Of a DNA stretch of 64,000 bases, positions 41,857 to 50,500 are shown in pieces. Position 1 is the first letter of the stretch, and each line of letters begins with the position of its first letter. This stretch comes from Flavobacterium foetidum. GTDB taxonomy: Bacteria > Bacteroidota > Bacteroidia > Flavobacteriales > Flavobacteriaceae. Location: assembly GCF_004634245.1 (NCBI RefSeq), contig NZ_SJTF01000004.1, forward strand, positions 275,278-339,277. Direction: 5' to 3'. The notes under the pieces are model-generated. The model saw only the letters and a list, made by a program, of their open reading frames with translations, made no database searches and was not told the DNA's origin. Made by a program: the position numbers and the translations under genes.

Positions 41857-42603
41857 ATGTTATCAATAAAAAACCTTCACGCCGCAATTGGTGATAAAGA
41901 AATCCTTAAAGGAATTAATATAGAAGTTAAAGCTGGAGAAGTTCACGCTATCATGGGACCAAACGGTTCTGGAAAAAGTACGCTTTCTGCTGTTATTGCA
42001 GGAAACGAAAACTATGAAGTTACAGATGGTGAAGTAATCCTTGACGGAGAAGATCTTGCTGATTTAGCTCCAGAAGAAAGAGCTCACAAAGGAGTTTTCC
42101 TTTCTTTTCAATATCCAGTAGAGATTCCTGGAGTTAGCGTTACCAACTTCATGAAAACTGCTATCAACGAAACTCGTAAAGCAAACGGACAAGAAGAAAT
42201 GCCAGCTAACGAAATGTTGAAAGTAATTCGTGAAAAATCGGAATTATTAGAAATCGACCGTAAGTTTCTTTCTCGTTCTCTTAACGAAGGTTTTTCTGGA
42301 GGAGAGAAAAAAAGAAACGAGATTTTCCAAATGGCAATGTTAGAGCCGAAATTAGCTATCCTAGACGAAACGGATTCTGGTCTGGATATCGATGCTTTAA
42401 GAATTGTTGCAAATGGTGTAAACAAATTAAAAAGCGACAAAAACGCTATTATCGTGATTACACACTACCAACGTTTATTAGATTATATCGTTCCTGATTT
42501 CGTTCACGTTCTTTACAACGGAAGAATCGTAAAATCTGGTGGAAAAGAATTGGCTTACGAATTAGAAGAAAAAGGATACGACTGGATTAAAGCAGAAAAC
42601 TAG
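41857..42603 (+). CDS. sufC: Fe-S cluster assembly ATPase SufC
   Basis: SufC is the ABC-type ATPase of the SufBC2D scaffold. The 248-residue protein has Walker A GPNGSGKST, the signature region LNEGFSGGEKKRNE and Walker B LAILDETDSGLDIDAL followed by the H-loop VITHYQRLL. It is soluble and drives rearrangement of SufB and SufD. It follows the toxin gene by 67 bp and precedes sufD by 66 bp. Confidence 0.97.
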   Translation: MLSIKNLHAAIGDKEILKGINIEVKAGEVHAIMGPNGSGKSTLSAVIAGNENYEVTDGEVILDGEDLADLAPEERAHKGVFLSFQYPVEIPGVSVTNFMKTAINETRKANGQEEMPANEMLKVIREKSELLEIDRKFLSRSLNEGFSGGEKKRNEIFQMAMLEPKLAILDETDSGLDIDALRIVANGVNKLKSDKNAIIVITHYQRLLDYIVPDFVHVLYNGRIVKSGGKELAYELEEKGYDWIKAEN

Positions 42604-42605
42604 TT

Positions 42606-42665
42606 TACAGTTACAGTTTACAGTTTGCAAAAACTCATAACTCATAACTTATAACTTATAACTAC
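42606..42665. repeat. Tandem word-like repeat before sufD
   Basis: Variants of CAGTTTACAGTTA and CATAACTCATAACTTATAACT are repeated in tandem up to five bases before the sufD start. The right part consists of TAACT[CT]A-type units with a period of about ten. The sequence is non-coding, and its copy number could vary between strains. Confidence 0.65.
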
Positions 42666-42669
42666 GAAA

Positions 42670-43986
42670 ATGGATTTAAAAGAAAAATTAGTATCGTCTT
42701 TTATGGCTTTTGAAGAGCGTGTCGATGTACATTCGGATTTACATGACATACGCACAAATGCTTTAAAAAACTTCGAAAATAAAGGTTTCCCAACCAAAAA
42801 AGAAGAAGCTTGGAAATACACATCGCTAAATGCCATCTTAAAAAATGACTTTACGGTTTTTCCAAAGCAGGAAAATGCAATCGAATTCAATCAGGTAAAA
42901 AAATACTTTTTACACGAAATTGATACGTACAAATTAGTATTTATTGATGGTGTTTTCAGTTCCCATTTGTCTTCTACAACACATGACGGAATCGATGTTT
43001 GTTTGATGTCATCGGCATTGACTAAACCAAAATATAAAATGGTTATTGATACTTACTTTAATCAAATTGCAAGTAAAGATGACAGTTTGACTTCATTGAA
43101 TACTGCTTTTGCAATTGAAGGTGCGTTTATTAATATTCCAAAGAAAAAAGTGGCTGACAAACCAATTGAAATCATGTATTTCTCAACTGGAAATGAAGCT
43201 GCTCTAATGGTACAACCAAGAAATTTGGTTATTGTGGGTGAAAATTCACATGTTCAAATTATTGAGCGTCACCAAAGTTTGAACGAAAATCCTGTTTTGA
43301 CAAACTCTGTTACGGAGATTTTTGCTCAAAAACGCGCGATTGTTGATTATTACAAAATTCAGAACGATAATAACGAAGCAAATTTAATAGACAACACTTA
43401 CGTTTCACAGCAACAAGAAAGTCATGCTTCTGTCCATACTTTCTCATTTGGAGGAAATTTAACTCGTAACAACTTAAACTTTTACCATTTCGGAGAAAGA
43501 TTAACGAGTACGCTTAACGGAATTTCTATCTTGAATGATAAACAACATGTGGACCATTATACTTTGGTAAACCACGCACAGCCAAACTGTGAAAGTTTCC
43601 AAGATTATAAAGGAATTTTCTCTGATCGTTCAACAGGAGTTTTCAACGGAAAAGTTTTGGTTGAAAAAGAAGCTCAAAAAACAAATGCTTTCCAAAAAAG
43701 CAATAACATTTTATTGAGTGATAAAGCAACAATCAACGCAAAACCTCAATTAGAGATTTTCGCCGACGACGTAAAATGTTCTCACGGTTGTACTGTTGGA
43801 CAGCTTGACGAAACAGCGATGTTCTATATGCAGTCACGCGGAATCCCAAAAAAAGAAGCTAAAGCTTTATTAATGTACGCATTCTCAAATGCCGTTATCG
43901 AAAGCATCAAAATACCAGAATTAAAACAAAGAATTACTAAAATCATTGCTATGAAATTGGGCGTGAATTTAGGGTTTGATTTGTAG
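42670..43986 (+). CDS. sufD: Fe-S cluster assembly protein SufD
   Basis: SufD pairs with SufB in the scaffold complex and helps acquire iron. The 438-residue protein has the N-terminal helical part with FPTKKEEAWKYTSLNAIL, the beta-helix, and the C-terminal segment DDVKCSHGCTVGQLDETAMFYMQSRGIPKKEA (shown here in pieces: CSHGCTVGQLD, MQSRGIP). It closes the first suf cluster; a terminator hairpin follows. sufS lies beyond a minus-strand gene and has its own promoter. Confidence 0.96.
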   Translation: MDLKEKLVSSFMAFEERVDVHSDLHDIRTNALKNFENKGFPTKKEEAWKYTSLNAILKNDFTVFPKQENAIEFNQVKKYFLHEIDTYKLVFIDGVFSSHLSSTTHDGIDVCLMSSALTKPKYKMVIDTYFNQIASKDDSLTSLNTAFAIEGAFINIPKKKVADKPIEIMYFSTGNEAALMVQPRNLVIVGENSHVQIIERHQSLNENPVLTNSVTEIFAQKRAIVDYYKIQNDNNEANLIDNTYVSQQQESHASVHTFSFGGNLTRNNLNFYHFGERLTSTLNGISILNDKQHVDHYTLVNHAQPNCESFQDYKGIFSDRSTGVFNGKVLVEKEAQKTNAFQKSNNILLSDKATINAKPQLEIFADDVKCSHGCTVGQLDETAMFYMQSRGIPKKEAKALLMYAFSNAVIESIKIPELKQRITKIIAMKLGVNLGFDL

Positions 43987-44018
43987 TCGAGGTTTTACCG
44001 CAAAGACACAAAGGTTAC

Positions 44019-44067
44019 GCAAAGTTCGCAAAGGTTTATTACAAAACTTTGCGAATTTTGCTTTTTT
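44019..44067 (+). terminator. Terminator after sufD
   Basis: TTCGCAAAG pairs with CTTTGCGAA, extended by GCAAAG / TTTTGC around it, followed by six T residues. It starts about 32 bp after the stop and ends the sufABCD transcript. Confidence 0.8.
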
Positions 44068-44077
44068 ACACCCTATT

Positions 44078-44110
44078 CTTCCTGCAAGGTTTCCAAAACC
44101 TTGCAGGAAG
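44078..44110. repeat. Perfect 15-bp hairpin next to the serine hydrolase end
   Basis: CTTCCTGCAAGGTTT and AAACCTTGCAGGAAG form a perfect stem with a three-base loop. It lies between the sufD terminator and the minus-strand gene end. Hairpins with the CCTGCAAGG core are common in flavobacterial intergenic DNA. It has no T run and may assist termination or mRNA stability. Confidence 0.7.
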
Positions 44111-44122
44111 AGTAAACAATCT

Positions 44123-45472
44123 CTATTTCTTCACACTCTCAATAATCCCTTTCAAAAACCCATTAAAATCAAATCCAGGTTCTTCTTCTCTCACTCCCAT
44201 TCTCACAATCACCATATCTTTAGACGGAATAATTGCCACCATTTGACCTTGGTAACCACTGCAATAAAACATGTCTCGCGGAACATCTGGGAATTTTCCT
44301 CCGGCATTTAGCCAAAATTGCGCACCATATTTTCCTTCAGAAGTGTTGGTTGGTGTTGCAGTATATTTTACCCAACTTTCGTCAAGGATTTGTTCTCCGT
44401 TCCAGTTTCCTTTTCTTAAGTATAATAATCCGAATTTTGACCAGTCGCGTGGCGTTGCCCATCCGTAAGACGAACCCACAAAAGTTCCTGACATATCTTG
44501 CTCCACAATCATTGAGTTCATTCCGATTTTGTCGATTACAGCGCTGTACCAAAAGTCAAGATATTCTTGTTGTGTTTTAAATTGTCTTCTTAAAATTAAA
44601 GACAATAAATTAGTTGTTCCTGACGAATAATTCCAATGCGTGTTGGGCTTAAATTGCGCTTGTTTTTCCAATTGCACTTTTCCCATGTCTTCTGCTTGGA
44701 AAAGCATTTTTGTGGCGTCGCAGATTGTGCTGTAATTCTCTTCCCATTCTAATCCGGAATTCATGTGAAGCAAATCGTTTAGTGTAATGTTTTTGCGTTC
44801 ATCATTCTGCCATTCTGCAACTGGAGCGGGTTTGTAAATATCAATTTTTCTTTGTTTTGCCAAAACTCCAAAAGCAGAACTTGTGATGCTTTTAGTCATT
44901 GACCAACCTAAAATTTTACTGTCCTTATTAAAACCTGTATCGTATTTTTCGGCTATCAATTGATCTTTATACAAAACTACAACGGCACGAGTTCTTTTAA
45001 TTCTTGCCCCCGTTTTATCAAAAGCATTGTCTACTGCTTTCTTTAATTTCGAATAATCAACATTCGAAAATGCAGTATCTTTTGGTTCATTATTTCCATA
45101 TGGAAAAGGAAGATTATTTTCAAGTTTTGTTCTTTTGGGAAGCAAATATGGTTTTGTAACATCAAAATCATCATTAATCAAAGTTGCTCCTAAGCCTTCA
45201 CGATAAATGGCTTTTCGTTCTTTTAATCCGTAAACAGAAGAAATGGCAAATTTTCCAGCATCATCAATGGAGTTTTTAGCCAAATCAACCAACTTAATAT
45301 CATTATCGGTTTTCTGAATTAAATCCAACGGACGATTGTCAATAAAATGTCCTGACGCAACACTTTTGGCAGAGAAACCCGAAATTAAATCCAGCTTCGG
45401 ATAAGTTGTAAATCCGAAATACAAAAAGGCGAGAACCAATACAAGCAGTAGTACTTTGAGAATTTTTTTCAT
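44123..45472 (-). CDS. Serine hydrolase (class C beta-lactamase/penicillin-binding fold)
   Basis: The 449-residue protein has one N-terminal membrane helix (about 5-25), so it is anchored facing the periplasm. The serine-hydrolase motif S-M-T-K appears in GWSMTKSITSSAFG, the YSS triad element in HWNYSSGTTN, and FWLNAGG-type sequence near the C-terminus. The group includes esterases, D-aminopeptidases and uncharacterised enzymes; beta-lactam resistance cannot be inferred. It lies on the opposite strand between sufD and sufS, interrupting the suf region. Confidence 0.85.
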   Translation of the reverse strand: MKKILKVLLLVLVLAFLYFGFTTYPKLDLISGFSAKSVASGHFIDNRPLDLIQKTDNDIKLVDLAKNSIDDAGKFAISSVYGLKERKAIYREGLGATLINDDFDVTKPYLLPKRTKLENNLPFPYGNNEPKDTAFSNVDYSKLKKAVDNAFDKTGARIKRTRAVVVLYKDQLIAEKYDTGFNKDSKILGWSMTKSITSSAFGVLAKQRKIDIYKPAPVAEWQNDERKNITLNDLLHMNSGLEWEENYSTICDATKMLFQAEDMGKVQLEKQAQFKPNTHWNYSSGTTNLLSLILRRQFKTQQEYLDFWYSAVIDKIGMNSMIVEQDMSGTFVGSSYGWATPRDWSKFGLLYLRKGNWNGEQILDESWVKYTATPTNTSEGKYGAQFWLNAGGKFPDVPRDMFYCSGYQGQMVAIIPSKDMVIVRMGVREEEPGFDFNGFLKGIIESVKK

Positions 45473-45630
45473 GATGAGTTAGTATTTTGTTGCAATATAA
45501 ATAATTTATGTTCATGATTTTAAGACTCAAATCCGAAATCTGTTTCGGATAATTCACAAAAGCAAATCTTTTTTTACGGAATCAGCATTTACGGCTTATA
45601 ACAATGGCGCCATAAAAGGAAATTATAGAA

Positions 45631-45665
45631 TTGCTGTATAAACAAATTTAGTTTTAGTACTTTTG
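45631..45665 (+). promoter_or_regulatory. Promoter of the sufS operon
   Basis: TACTTTTG (45658-45665) fits TAnnTTTG. A TTG (45631-45633) lies 24 bases upstream, slightly beyond the usual range. The sufS ATG is 25 bp downstream. Confidence 0.5.
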
Positions 45666-45690
45666 TAAATAGATTTTTTCTAAATAAGAC

Positions 45691-46905
45691 ATGCTAGATA
45701 TTCAAAAAATAAGAGCTGATTTCCCGATACTTTCTCAAACTGTAAACGGAAAGCCATTAGTATATTTCGACAACGGAGCTACTTCGCAAAAACCGCAAGT
45801 TGTAATTGATGCAGAAGTAAAATATTATCAAGAAATCAACGCCAACATTCACCGTGGTGTTCACACTTTGAGCCAGTTAGCGACTGACGCTTATGAGATT
45901 TCTCGCGGAAAAGTAAAAGACCATATCAACGCAAAACATGCTCACGAAGTGCTTTTTACTTCGGGAACAACACACGGAATTAACTTAGTTGCAAACGGTT
46001 TTGCTTCGATTTTAAAAGCTGGTGACGAAGTTGTGGTTTCTTCATTAGAACATCACAGTAACATTGTGCCTTGGCAGATGTTATGCGAGAAAACAGGTGC
46101 AGTTTTGAGAGTAATTCCAATTGATGAAAATGGGGAATTAATAATTTCAGAATTCGATGCTTTACTTTCGGAAAAAACCAAAATCGTTACCGTAAATCAT
46201 ATTTCAAACGCATTGGGTGTAATCAATCCTATAAAATATATTATTGACAAAGCACATGCTGTTGGCGCTGCAGTTTTAATTGATGGAGCGCAGGCAGTTC
46301 CGCACTTAAAACCAGATGTTCAGGAATTAGACTGTGATTTTTATGCTTTTTCTGGCCATAAGATGTGTGGCCCCACTGGAACTGGAATTTTGTACGGAAA
46401 AGAAGAATGGCTGAACAAACTTCCTCCTTATCAAGGTGGCGGCGAAATGATTAAAGAAGTTACTTTCGAAAAAACTACTTACGCAGATTTGCCTCATAAA
46501 TTTGAAGCCGGAACTCCAAATATCGCGGGCGGAATTGTTTTAGGAACTGCAATTGATTATTTAAACAGCGTTGGTTTTGAAAACATTCAGGCTTACGAAC
46601 ACGAACTTTTAGAGCACGCTACAAAACGTTTATCTGAAATTGAAGGAATCCGAATTTATGGAAATACCAAAAATAAAGCTTCTGTAGTTTCGTTTAATAT
46701 CGACGGAATTCATCCGTATGATGTTGGTTCTATTATCGATAAGTTAGGAATTGCTGTTAGAACTGGTCATCACTGTGCACAGCCTATCATGAGTTATTTC
46801 TGTATTCCAGGAACCATTCGTGCTTCGTTTTCTTTCTATAATACAAAAGAAGAAATTGACCAAATGGTTGATGCGGTTAAGAAAGCGCAAACCATGTTAA
46901 GCTAA
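45691..46905 (+). CDS. sufS: Cysteine desulfurase SufS
   Basis: This PLP enzyme takes sulfur from cysteine and holds it as a persulfide for cluster assembly. In the 404-residue protein K224 in SGHKMCGPTG binds PLP, and C362 in RTGHHCAQP is the catalytic cysteine. H121/H122 in SLEHHSNIVPW stack on the cofactor. It is the first gene of the second suf unit, followed after 11 bp by a small lipoprotein gene and then sufE. Confidence 0.96.
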   Translation: MLDIQKIRADFPILSQTVNGKPLVYFDNGATSQKPQVVIDAEVKYYQEINANIHRGVHTLSQLATDAYEISRGKVKDHINAKHAHEVLFTSGTTHGINLVANGFASILKAGDEVVVSSLEHHSNIVPWQMLCEKTGAVLRVIPIDENGELIISEFDALLSEKTKIVTVNHISNALGVINPIKYIIDKAHAVGAAVLIDGAQAVPHLKPDVQELDCDFYAFSGHKMCGPTGTGILYGKEEWLNKLPPYQGGGEMIKEVTFEKTTYADLPHKFEAGTPNIAGGIVLGTAIDYLNSVGFENIQAYEHELLEHATKRLSEIEGIRIYGNTKNKASVVSFNIDGIHPYDVGSIIDKLGIAVRTGHHCAQPIMSYFCIPGTIRASFSFYNTKEEIDQMVDAVKKAQTMLS

Positions 46906-46916
46906 AAATCTATTGT

Positions 46917-47342
46917 ATGAGAATATTGTCTTTATTGCTTTTAACGCTTTTTGTGGCAACTGGATGCTGCAGTCAGAAAAAAACAGATATGACTTCAACT
47001 CAAATTGAATATTCTGCAATGTCAAGAGGCTATTACAAAAGTATTGTAGTAGAAAACAAAACGGTTTTGGTTACTAAACAGCGTAATGCAGAACCTGAAA
47101 AAATCAATATTGATGATGCAAAGTGGAATGAAATTGTTACTGCATATTCAAAAGTGAATTTAGAAGGTCTTTCTTCACTTAAAGCACCTACCGACAAACG
47201 CACATATGATGGTGTTGCAATAGGAAATTTAAAAATAACTAAAGACGGAAAAACATACGAAACACCAGGTTTTGACAATGGTTTTCCACCAAAAGAAATC
47301 GAAAAACTAGTGAATTTATTAGTTGATTTTGCTAAAGAATAA
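46917..47342 (+). CDS. Small lipoprotein between sufS and sufE
   Basis: The 141-residue protein has a lipoprotein signal ending in FVATGCC. The mature part has alternating strands and charged stretches with no motif I recognise (KINIDDAKWNEIVTAYSKVN is a typical piece). It lies 11 bp after sufS and 2 bp before sufE, so it is co-transcribed with them. An envelope lipoprotein has no evident role in Fe-S assembly; its position may be historical. Confidence 0.75.
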   Translation: MRILSLLLLTLFVATGCCSQKKTDMTSTQIEYSAMSRGYYKSIVVENKTVLVTKQRNAEPEKINIDDAKWNEIVTAYSKVNLEGLSSLKAPTDKRTYDGVAIGNLKITKDGKTYETPGFDNGFPPKEIEKLVNLLVDFAKE

Positions 47343-47344
47343 TT

Positions 47345-47770
47345 ATGACGATAAAAGAAATACAAGACGAAATAATAGACGAATTTTCAATGTTCGACGA
47401 TTGGATGCAGCGTTATGAATACATCATCGAACTTGGAAAAAGTCTTCCGTTAATCAAAGAAGAATACAAAACCGACGAGAATTTAATTAAAGGCTGTCAG
47501 TCTAAAGTTTGGTTGCAAGGTGAAGAACAAGGCGATAAAATTGTTTTCACAGCTGATAGCGATGCTATTTTGACCAAAGGAATAATAGCGATTTTGATTC
47601 GCGCTTTCTCTAATCAAAAAGCAAAAGATATTCTGGAAGCTGATACTGATTTTATAGACGAAATTGGCCTAAAAGAACATTTATCAGCAACACGTGCAAA
47701 CGGTTTAGTTTCGATGATAAAAAACATCAAAATGTACGCTTTGGCTTTTGATGCAAAAAACAAGAATTAA
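47345..47770 (+). CDS. sufE: Cysteine desulfuration protein SufE
   Basis: SufE accepts sulfur from SufS and passes it to SufB. The 141-residue protein shows LPLIKEEYKTDENLIKGCQS with the sulfur-carrying C51, and the late VSMIKNIK helix. Length is typical. It follows the lipoprotein gene by 2 bp. Confidence 0.95.
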   Translation: MTIKEIQDEIIDEFSMFDDWMQRYEYIIELGKSLPLIKEEYKTDENLIKGCQSKVWLQGEEQGDKIVFTADSDAILTKGIIAILIRAFSNQKAKDILEADTDFIDEIGLKEHLSATRANGLVSMIKNIKMYALAFDAKNKN

Positions 47771-47891
47771 AAAAATTAAACCATATAAGTGATGTAAGAA
47801 AATTTAAGTTTTTACCTCAAGATTATGGAGAAGAAAAATAAAGTAAGTTTTATCTTTCTTTTTTATTTCTTATTATTGCTTAAAAAAGTAA

Positions 47892-48302
47892 ATGATAACA
47901 AAGAAATATTTGACTGATTTAATTTATCAAGTTAATGGAGCGGCAATTGAAGTTCATAAAAAGATTGGCGCAGGACTTTTAGAAAGTATTTATCATCAGT
48001 GCATGATTAAAGAACTTTCTCTGAGAGGATTAAGCTTTCAATCAGAATTAAAAATTCCTGTTCAGTATAAAGGTTTGGAGTTAGAATCTGATTTAAGATG
48101 TGATTTATTTATTGAAAATTGTTTGGTTTTGGAGTTAAAAGCTGTTGATCAAATTATTCCAATCCATATAGCCAAACTAATGTCTTACATGAAACTTCTA
48201 AATTCTCCAATAGGATTAATGATAAATTTTAATGTTACAAACATTTATCACGAAGGTCAAAAAACATACGTCAATGAATTATATCGTTGGTTAGAAGATT
48301 AA
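47892..48302 (+). CDS. GxxExxY family protein
   Basis: The 136-residue protein belongs to the GxxExxY group: VNGAAIEVHKKIGAGLLESIYHQCM gives the G-x2-E-x2-Y motif, followed by V-Q-Y-K-G and an ELKA motif (LVLELKAVD) with a PD-(D/E)xK nuclease-like look. These small proteins are widespread and of unproven function, with a predicted nuclease-like or nucleic-acid role. It sits between sufE and sufT, 121 bp after sufE, where most relatives have no such gene, so it is probably an insertion. Confidence 0.85.
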   Translation: MITKKYLTDLIYQVNGAAIEVHKKIGAGLLESIYHQCMIKELSLRGLSFQSELKIPVQYKGLELESDLRCDLFIENCLVLELKAVDQIIPIHIAKLMSYMKLLNSPIGLMINFNVTNIYHEGQKTYVNELYRWLED

Positions 48303-48389
48303 ATTATAAAAATAAAACATCGTGTATTTTATTTAAGTATACAATTTCAAATGAACTTATATAACTTATATGGTGAAAAATCAAAAACA

Positions 48390-48713
48390 ATGGAACAAGA
48401 AATAGACACAAACGAATTAGGTGAATCAATCGTAAGAGTTTTAAAAGGCATTTACGACCCTGAGATTCCGGTAGATATTTACGAATTAGGATTAATTTAC
48501 GACGTAATGGTAAACACAGATTACGAAGTAAAAATCCTTATGACACTTACTTCTCCAAACTGCCCAGTTGCAGAAAGCTTGCCAAGAGAAGTTGAAGAAA
48601 AAGTAAAAACTATTGAAAACGTAAAAGATGTAGATGTAGAAATTACTTTCGATCCGCCTTGGAGCAAAGATTTAATGAGCGAAGAAGCAAAGTTAGAATT
48701 AGGAATGCTTTAA
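48390..48713 (+). CDS. sufT: SufT-type protein (DUF59/MIP18 domain)
   Basis: The 107-residue protein (ATG at 48390; a start at 48351 would add 13 atypical residues) has the MIP18 core YDPEIPVDIYELGLIYDV and the conserved cysteine C58 in TSPNCPVAESLP. Such proteins act in maturation of Fe-S proteins, late in the pathway, and are typical companions of suf genes. It lies 87 bp after the GxxExxY gene. Confidence 0.9.
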   Translation: MEQEIDTNELGESIVRVLKGIYDPEIPVDIYELGLIYDVMVNTDYEVKILMTLTSPNCPVAESLPREVEEKVKTIENVKDVDVEITFDPPWSKDLMSEEAKLELGML

Positions 48714-48720
48714 TAAAAAG

Positions 48721-48790
48721 TGTTCAGTATTTAGTTTTTAGTGTTCAGTTATTAGGCTGAGCACTAAAAACTGAACACTGTTTACTAGAA
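48721..48790. repeat. Word-like inverted repeat before the DUF2480 gene
   Basis: The left half (AGTTTTTAGTGTTCAGT) is complementary to the right half (GCACTAAAAACTGAACACTG) around an ATTAGGCTGA loop. It fills the gap between sufT and the next gene. It has no T run and the start codon follows closely. It resembles the blocks before nuoG, sufC and sufD. Confidence 0.7.
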
Positions 48791-48794
48791 AATC

Positions 48795-49304
48795 ATGGAA
48801 GAAATCATCAATAAAGTAGCCAATAGTGCTTTAGAAGTTTTTGATTTAGAGGATTATTATCCAAAAGGAATGCGTGTGCAGATTGACATTTCGCAATGGC
48901 TTTTGGAAGGATTTCTACTAAAAGAAAAAGACTTTAGAGAACATCTTAAAAACCACGATTGGTCGCAATACCAAGATCAATATGTAGCGGTAAATTGTGG
49001 TACAGACGCTATTATTCCGGCTTGGGCATTAATTTTAGTAGGTGTTCATCTAGCGCCTTTTGCCAAAAAAGTAGTGAACGGAACAATCGAAGATCTTGAT
49101 GCAAGTCTTTACGAAGAAATCCTTAGTAAAATCGACTATTCTGTTTACGCCAACAAACCTGTAATCGTAAAAGGCTGTTCTAGAAAACCTGTTCCGATGC
49201 GTGCTTATATTTTGGCAGCAAATAATCTGCAGCCATTTGCACGAAGCATCATGTACGGAGAGGCTTGCTCTGCAGTACCTCTATACAAACAATCTAAGAA
49301 ATAA
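48795..49304 (+). CDS. DUF2480 family protein
   Basis: The 169-residue protein is a DUF2480 member, a family found mainly in Bacteroidota and often beside suf genes. It has DLEDYYPKGMRVQIDISQWL near the start, VNCGTDAIIPAWALILVGV in the middle and VKGCSRKPVPMRAYILAANN near the end; C134 is a conserved candidate for metal or cluster binding. Its function is unknown. Placement after sufT suggests an Fe-S-linked role. Confidence 0.88.
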   Translation: MEEIINKVANSALEVFDLEDYYPKGMRVQIDISQWLLEGFLLKEKDFREHLKNHDWSQYQDQYVAVNCGTDAIIPAWALILVGVHLAPFAKKVVNGTIEDLDASLYEEILSKIDYSVYANKPVIVKGCSRKPVPMRAYILAANNLQPFARSIMYGEACSAVPLYKQSKK

Positions 49305-49350
49305 CCCGCAATTGCAGACAATTTATCCCTCAGTTTTCCGTTGGTTTTAG

Positions 49351-49358
49351 TATATTTG
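49351..49358 (+). promoter_or_regulatory. Promoter -7 element for the DUF3078 gene
   Basis: TATATTTG fits the consensus and lies 24 bp before the ATG at 49383. No clear -33 TTG is present. Confidence 0.45.
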
Positions 49359-49382
49359 ATGATACACTTAAACTATACAACC

Positions 49383-50315
49383 ATGAGAAAGTTGGCGTTT
49401 TTACTATGCATCGTGGCGAACTTTACTTTTGTTCAGGCACAAAACTCAGAAAAAGAACTCATTCAGAATACCGAAAAAGCAGTCAAAAAAATAAACGACA
49501 CCATCGAAGGTCAAGGCTGGAAGAGCAAAGGAAATTTCTCTCTATTACTCAATCAGTCCAGTTTCAATAACTGGATTGCCGGCGGTGAAGACAGTTTTTC
49601 TGGAACTCTCGGTATTAATTACGATCTTAATTACAAAAAAGATGATTTAACCTGGGACAATAAGATTTTGGCATCTTACGGTTTATTGCAAACTAAAAAT
49701 GCCGACTTCGAAAAGAAAACAGATGACCGTTTCGAACTCAATTCGATAGTCGGAAAAAGAGCTTTTGGACAATGGTATTATTCTTATTTCCTGAACTTTA
49801 GAACGCAATTTACCACTGGGTATATTTACGGTCAGGACGAGAACGGAAAAGAAATCAGAACAGAAAACACTAAGTTTATGTCTCCTGGTTACCTTACAAC
49901 CGGTCCCGGAATTTACTGGACAAAAGATGCTAACCTAAAAATAAATTTTGCGCCCCTAACCTCAAAATTTACATTCGTAGACAGCAGATACACATCTGGA
50001 ATCGATTATGTAGACGGCACTTATTTTGGTGTCGATGCCAACAAAAGCATGCGTTACGAATTAGGTTTTTACGCTTCCGTTTATTACAAATTGGCTATTA
50101 TGACCAATGTAACGGCCGAAAACACCTTAAATCTGTATTCAAACTATCTTGAAGATCCACAAAACGTCGACATGGATTATTCGTTGAACATTATCATGAA
50201 GGTAAACAAATACCTGTCAGCAAACTTTTCGTTCCAAGCCATTTATGACGATAATGCTTTCAGAGGTTTTCAAACCAGACAAGTATTTGGTTTAGGTGTT
50301 AATTTTGGATTCTAA
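49383..50315 (+). CDS. DUF3078 family outer-membrane protein
   Basis: From the ATG at 49383 the 310-residue protein has a signal peptide (MRKLAFLLCIVANFTFVQAQ); the frame start at 49341 gives an implausible extension. The NQSSFNNWIAGGEDSFSGTLG motif marks the DUF3078 family. The rest alternates hydrophobic and polar residues with aromatic ends (NYDLNYKKDDLTWDNKIL, ending LGVNFGF), as in beta-barrel outer-membrane proteins. Its function is unknown. It is the last plus-strand gene of the suf region. Confidence 0.85.
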   Translation: MRKLAFLLCIVANFTFVQAQNSEKELIQNTEKAVKKINDTIEGQGWKSKGNFSLLLNQSSFNNWIAGGEDSFSGTLGINYDLNYKKDDLTWDNKILASYGLLQTKNADFEKKTDDRFELNSIVGKRAFGQWYYSYFLNFRTQFTTGYIYGQDENGKEIRTENTKFMSPGYLTTGPGIYWTKDANLKINFAPLTSKFTFVDSRYTSGIDYVDGTYFGVDANKSMRYELGFYASVYYKLAIMTNVTAENTLNLYSNYLEDPQNVDMDYSLNIIMKVNKYLSANFSFQAIYDDNAFRGFQTRQVFGLGVNFGF

Positions 50316-50353
50316 TTCATCAGGAGCCAAACAAAAGGCATTAGAATAAACAC

Positions 50354-50447
50354 GATTTCCCGCTCTCGGCTATATCTCGCTGTTGCCCGACGTCGGGCCA
50401 GCAAGGATAACGCCTCCATCGGGGCTAGATACAAACAATAAGCTTCT
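50354..50447 (-). repeat. 94-bp interspersed repeat, copy B (inverse of copy A)
   Basis: The reverse complement matches 34206-34299 in 90 of 94 positions. The central palindrome here is the perfect GCCCGACGTCGGGC, whereas copy A has one mismatch, so this copy may be closer to the ancestral form. It lies between the DUF3078 gene and a bidirectional terminator. Confidence 0.9.
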
Positions 50448-50456
50448 ATTTAGTCA

Positions 50457-50500
50457 TTAAAAAAAGCGCTCCAATTTAATTTTAGAGCGCTTTTTGTTTT
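50457..50500. terminator. Bidirectional terminator between DUF3078 and hflX
   Basis: AAAAAGCGCTC pairs with GAGCGCTTTTT over a 13-base loop, with T runs on both strands. It ends the plus-strand gene and the convergent hflX gene. Confidence 0.9.

Noticed and set aside
43976..44311. A 111-codon frame after sufD
   Set aside because: It overlaps the sufD end, a terminator and the serine hydrolase gene on the other strand, and has no recognisable protein character.
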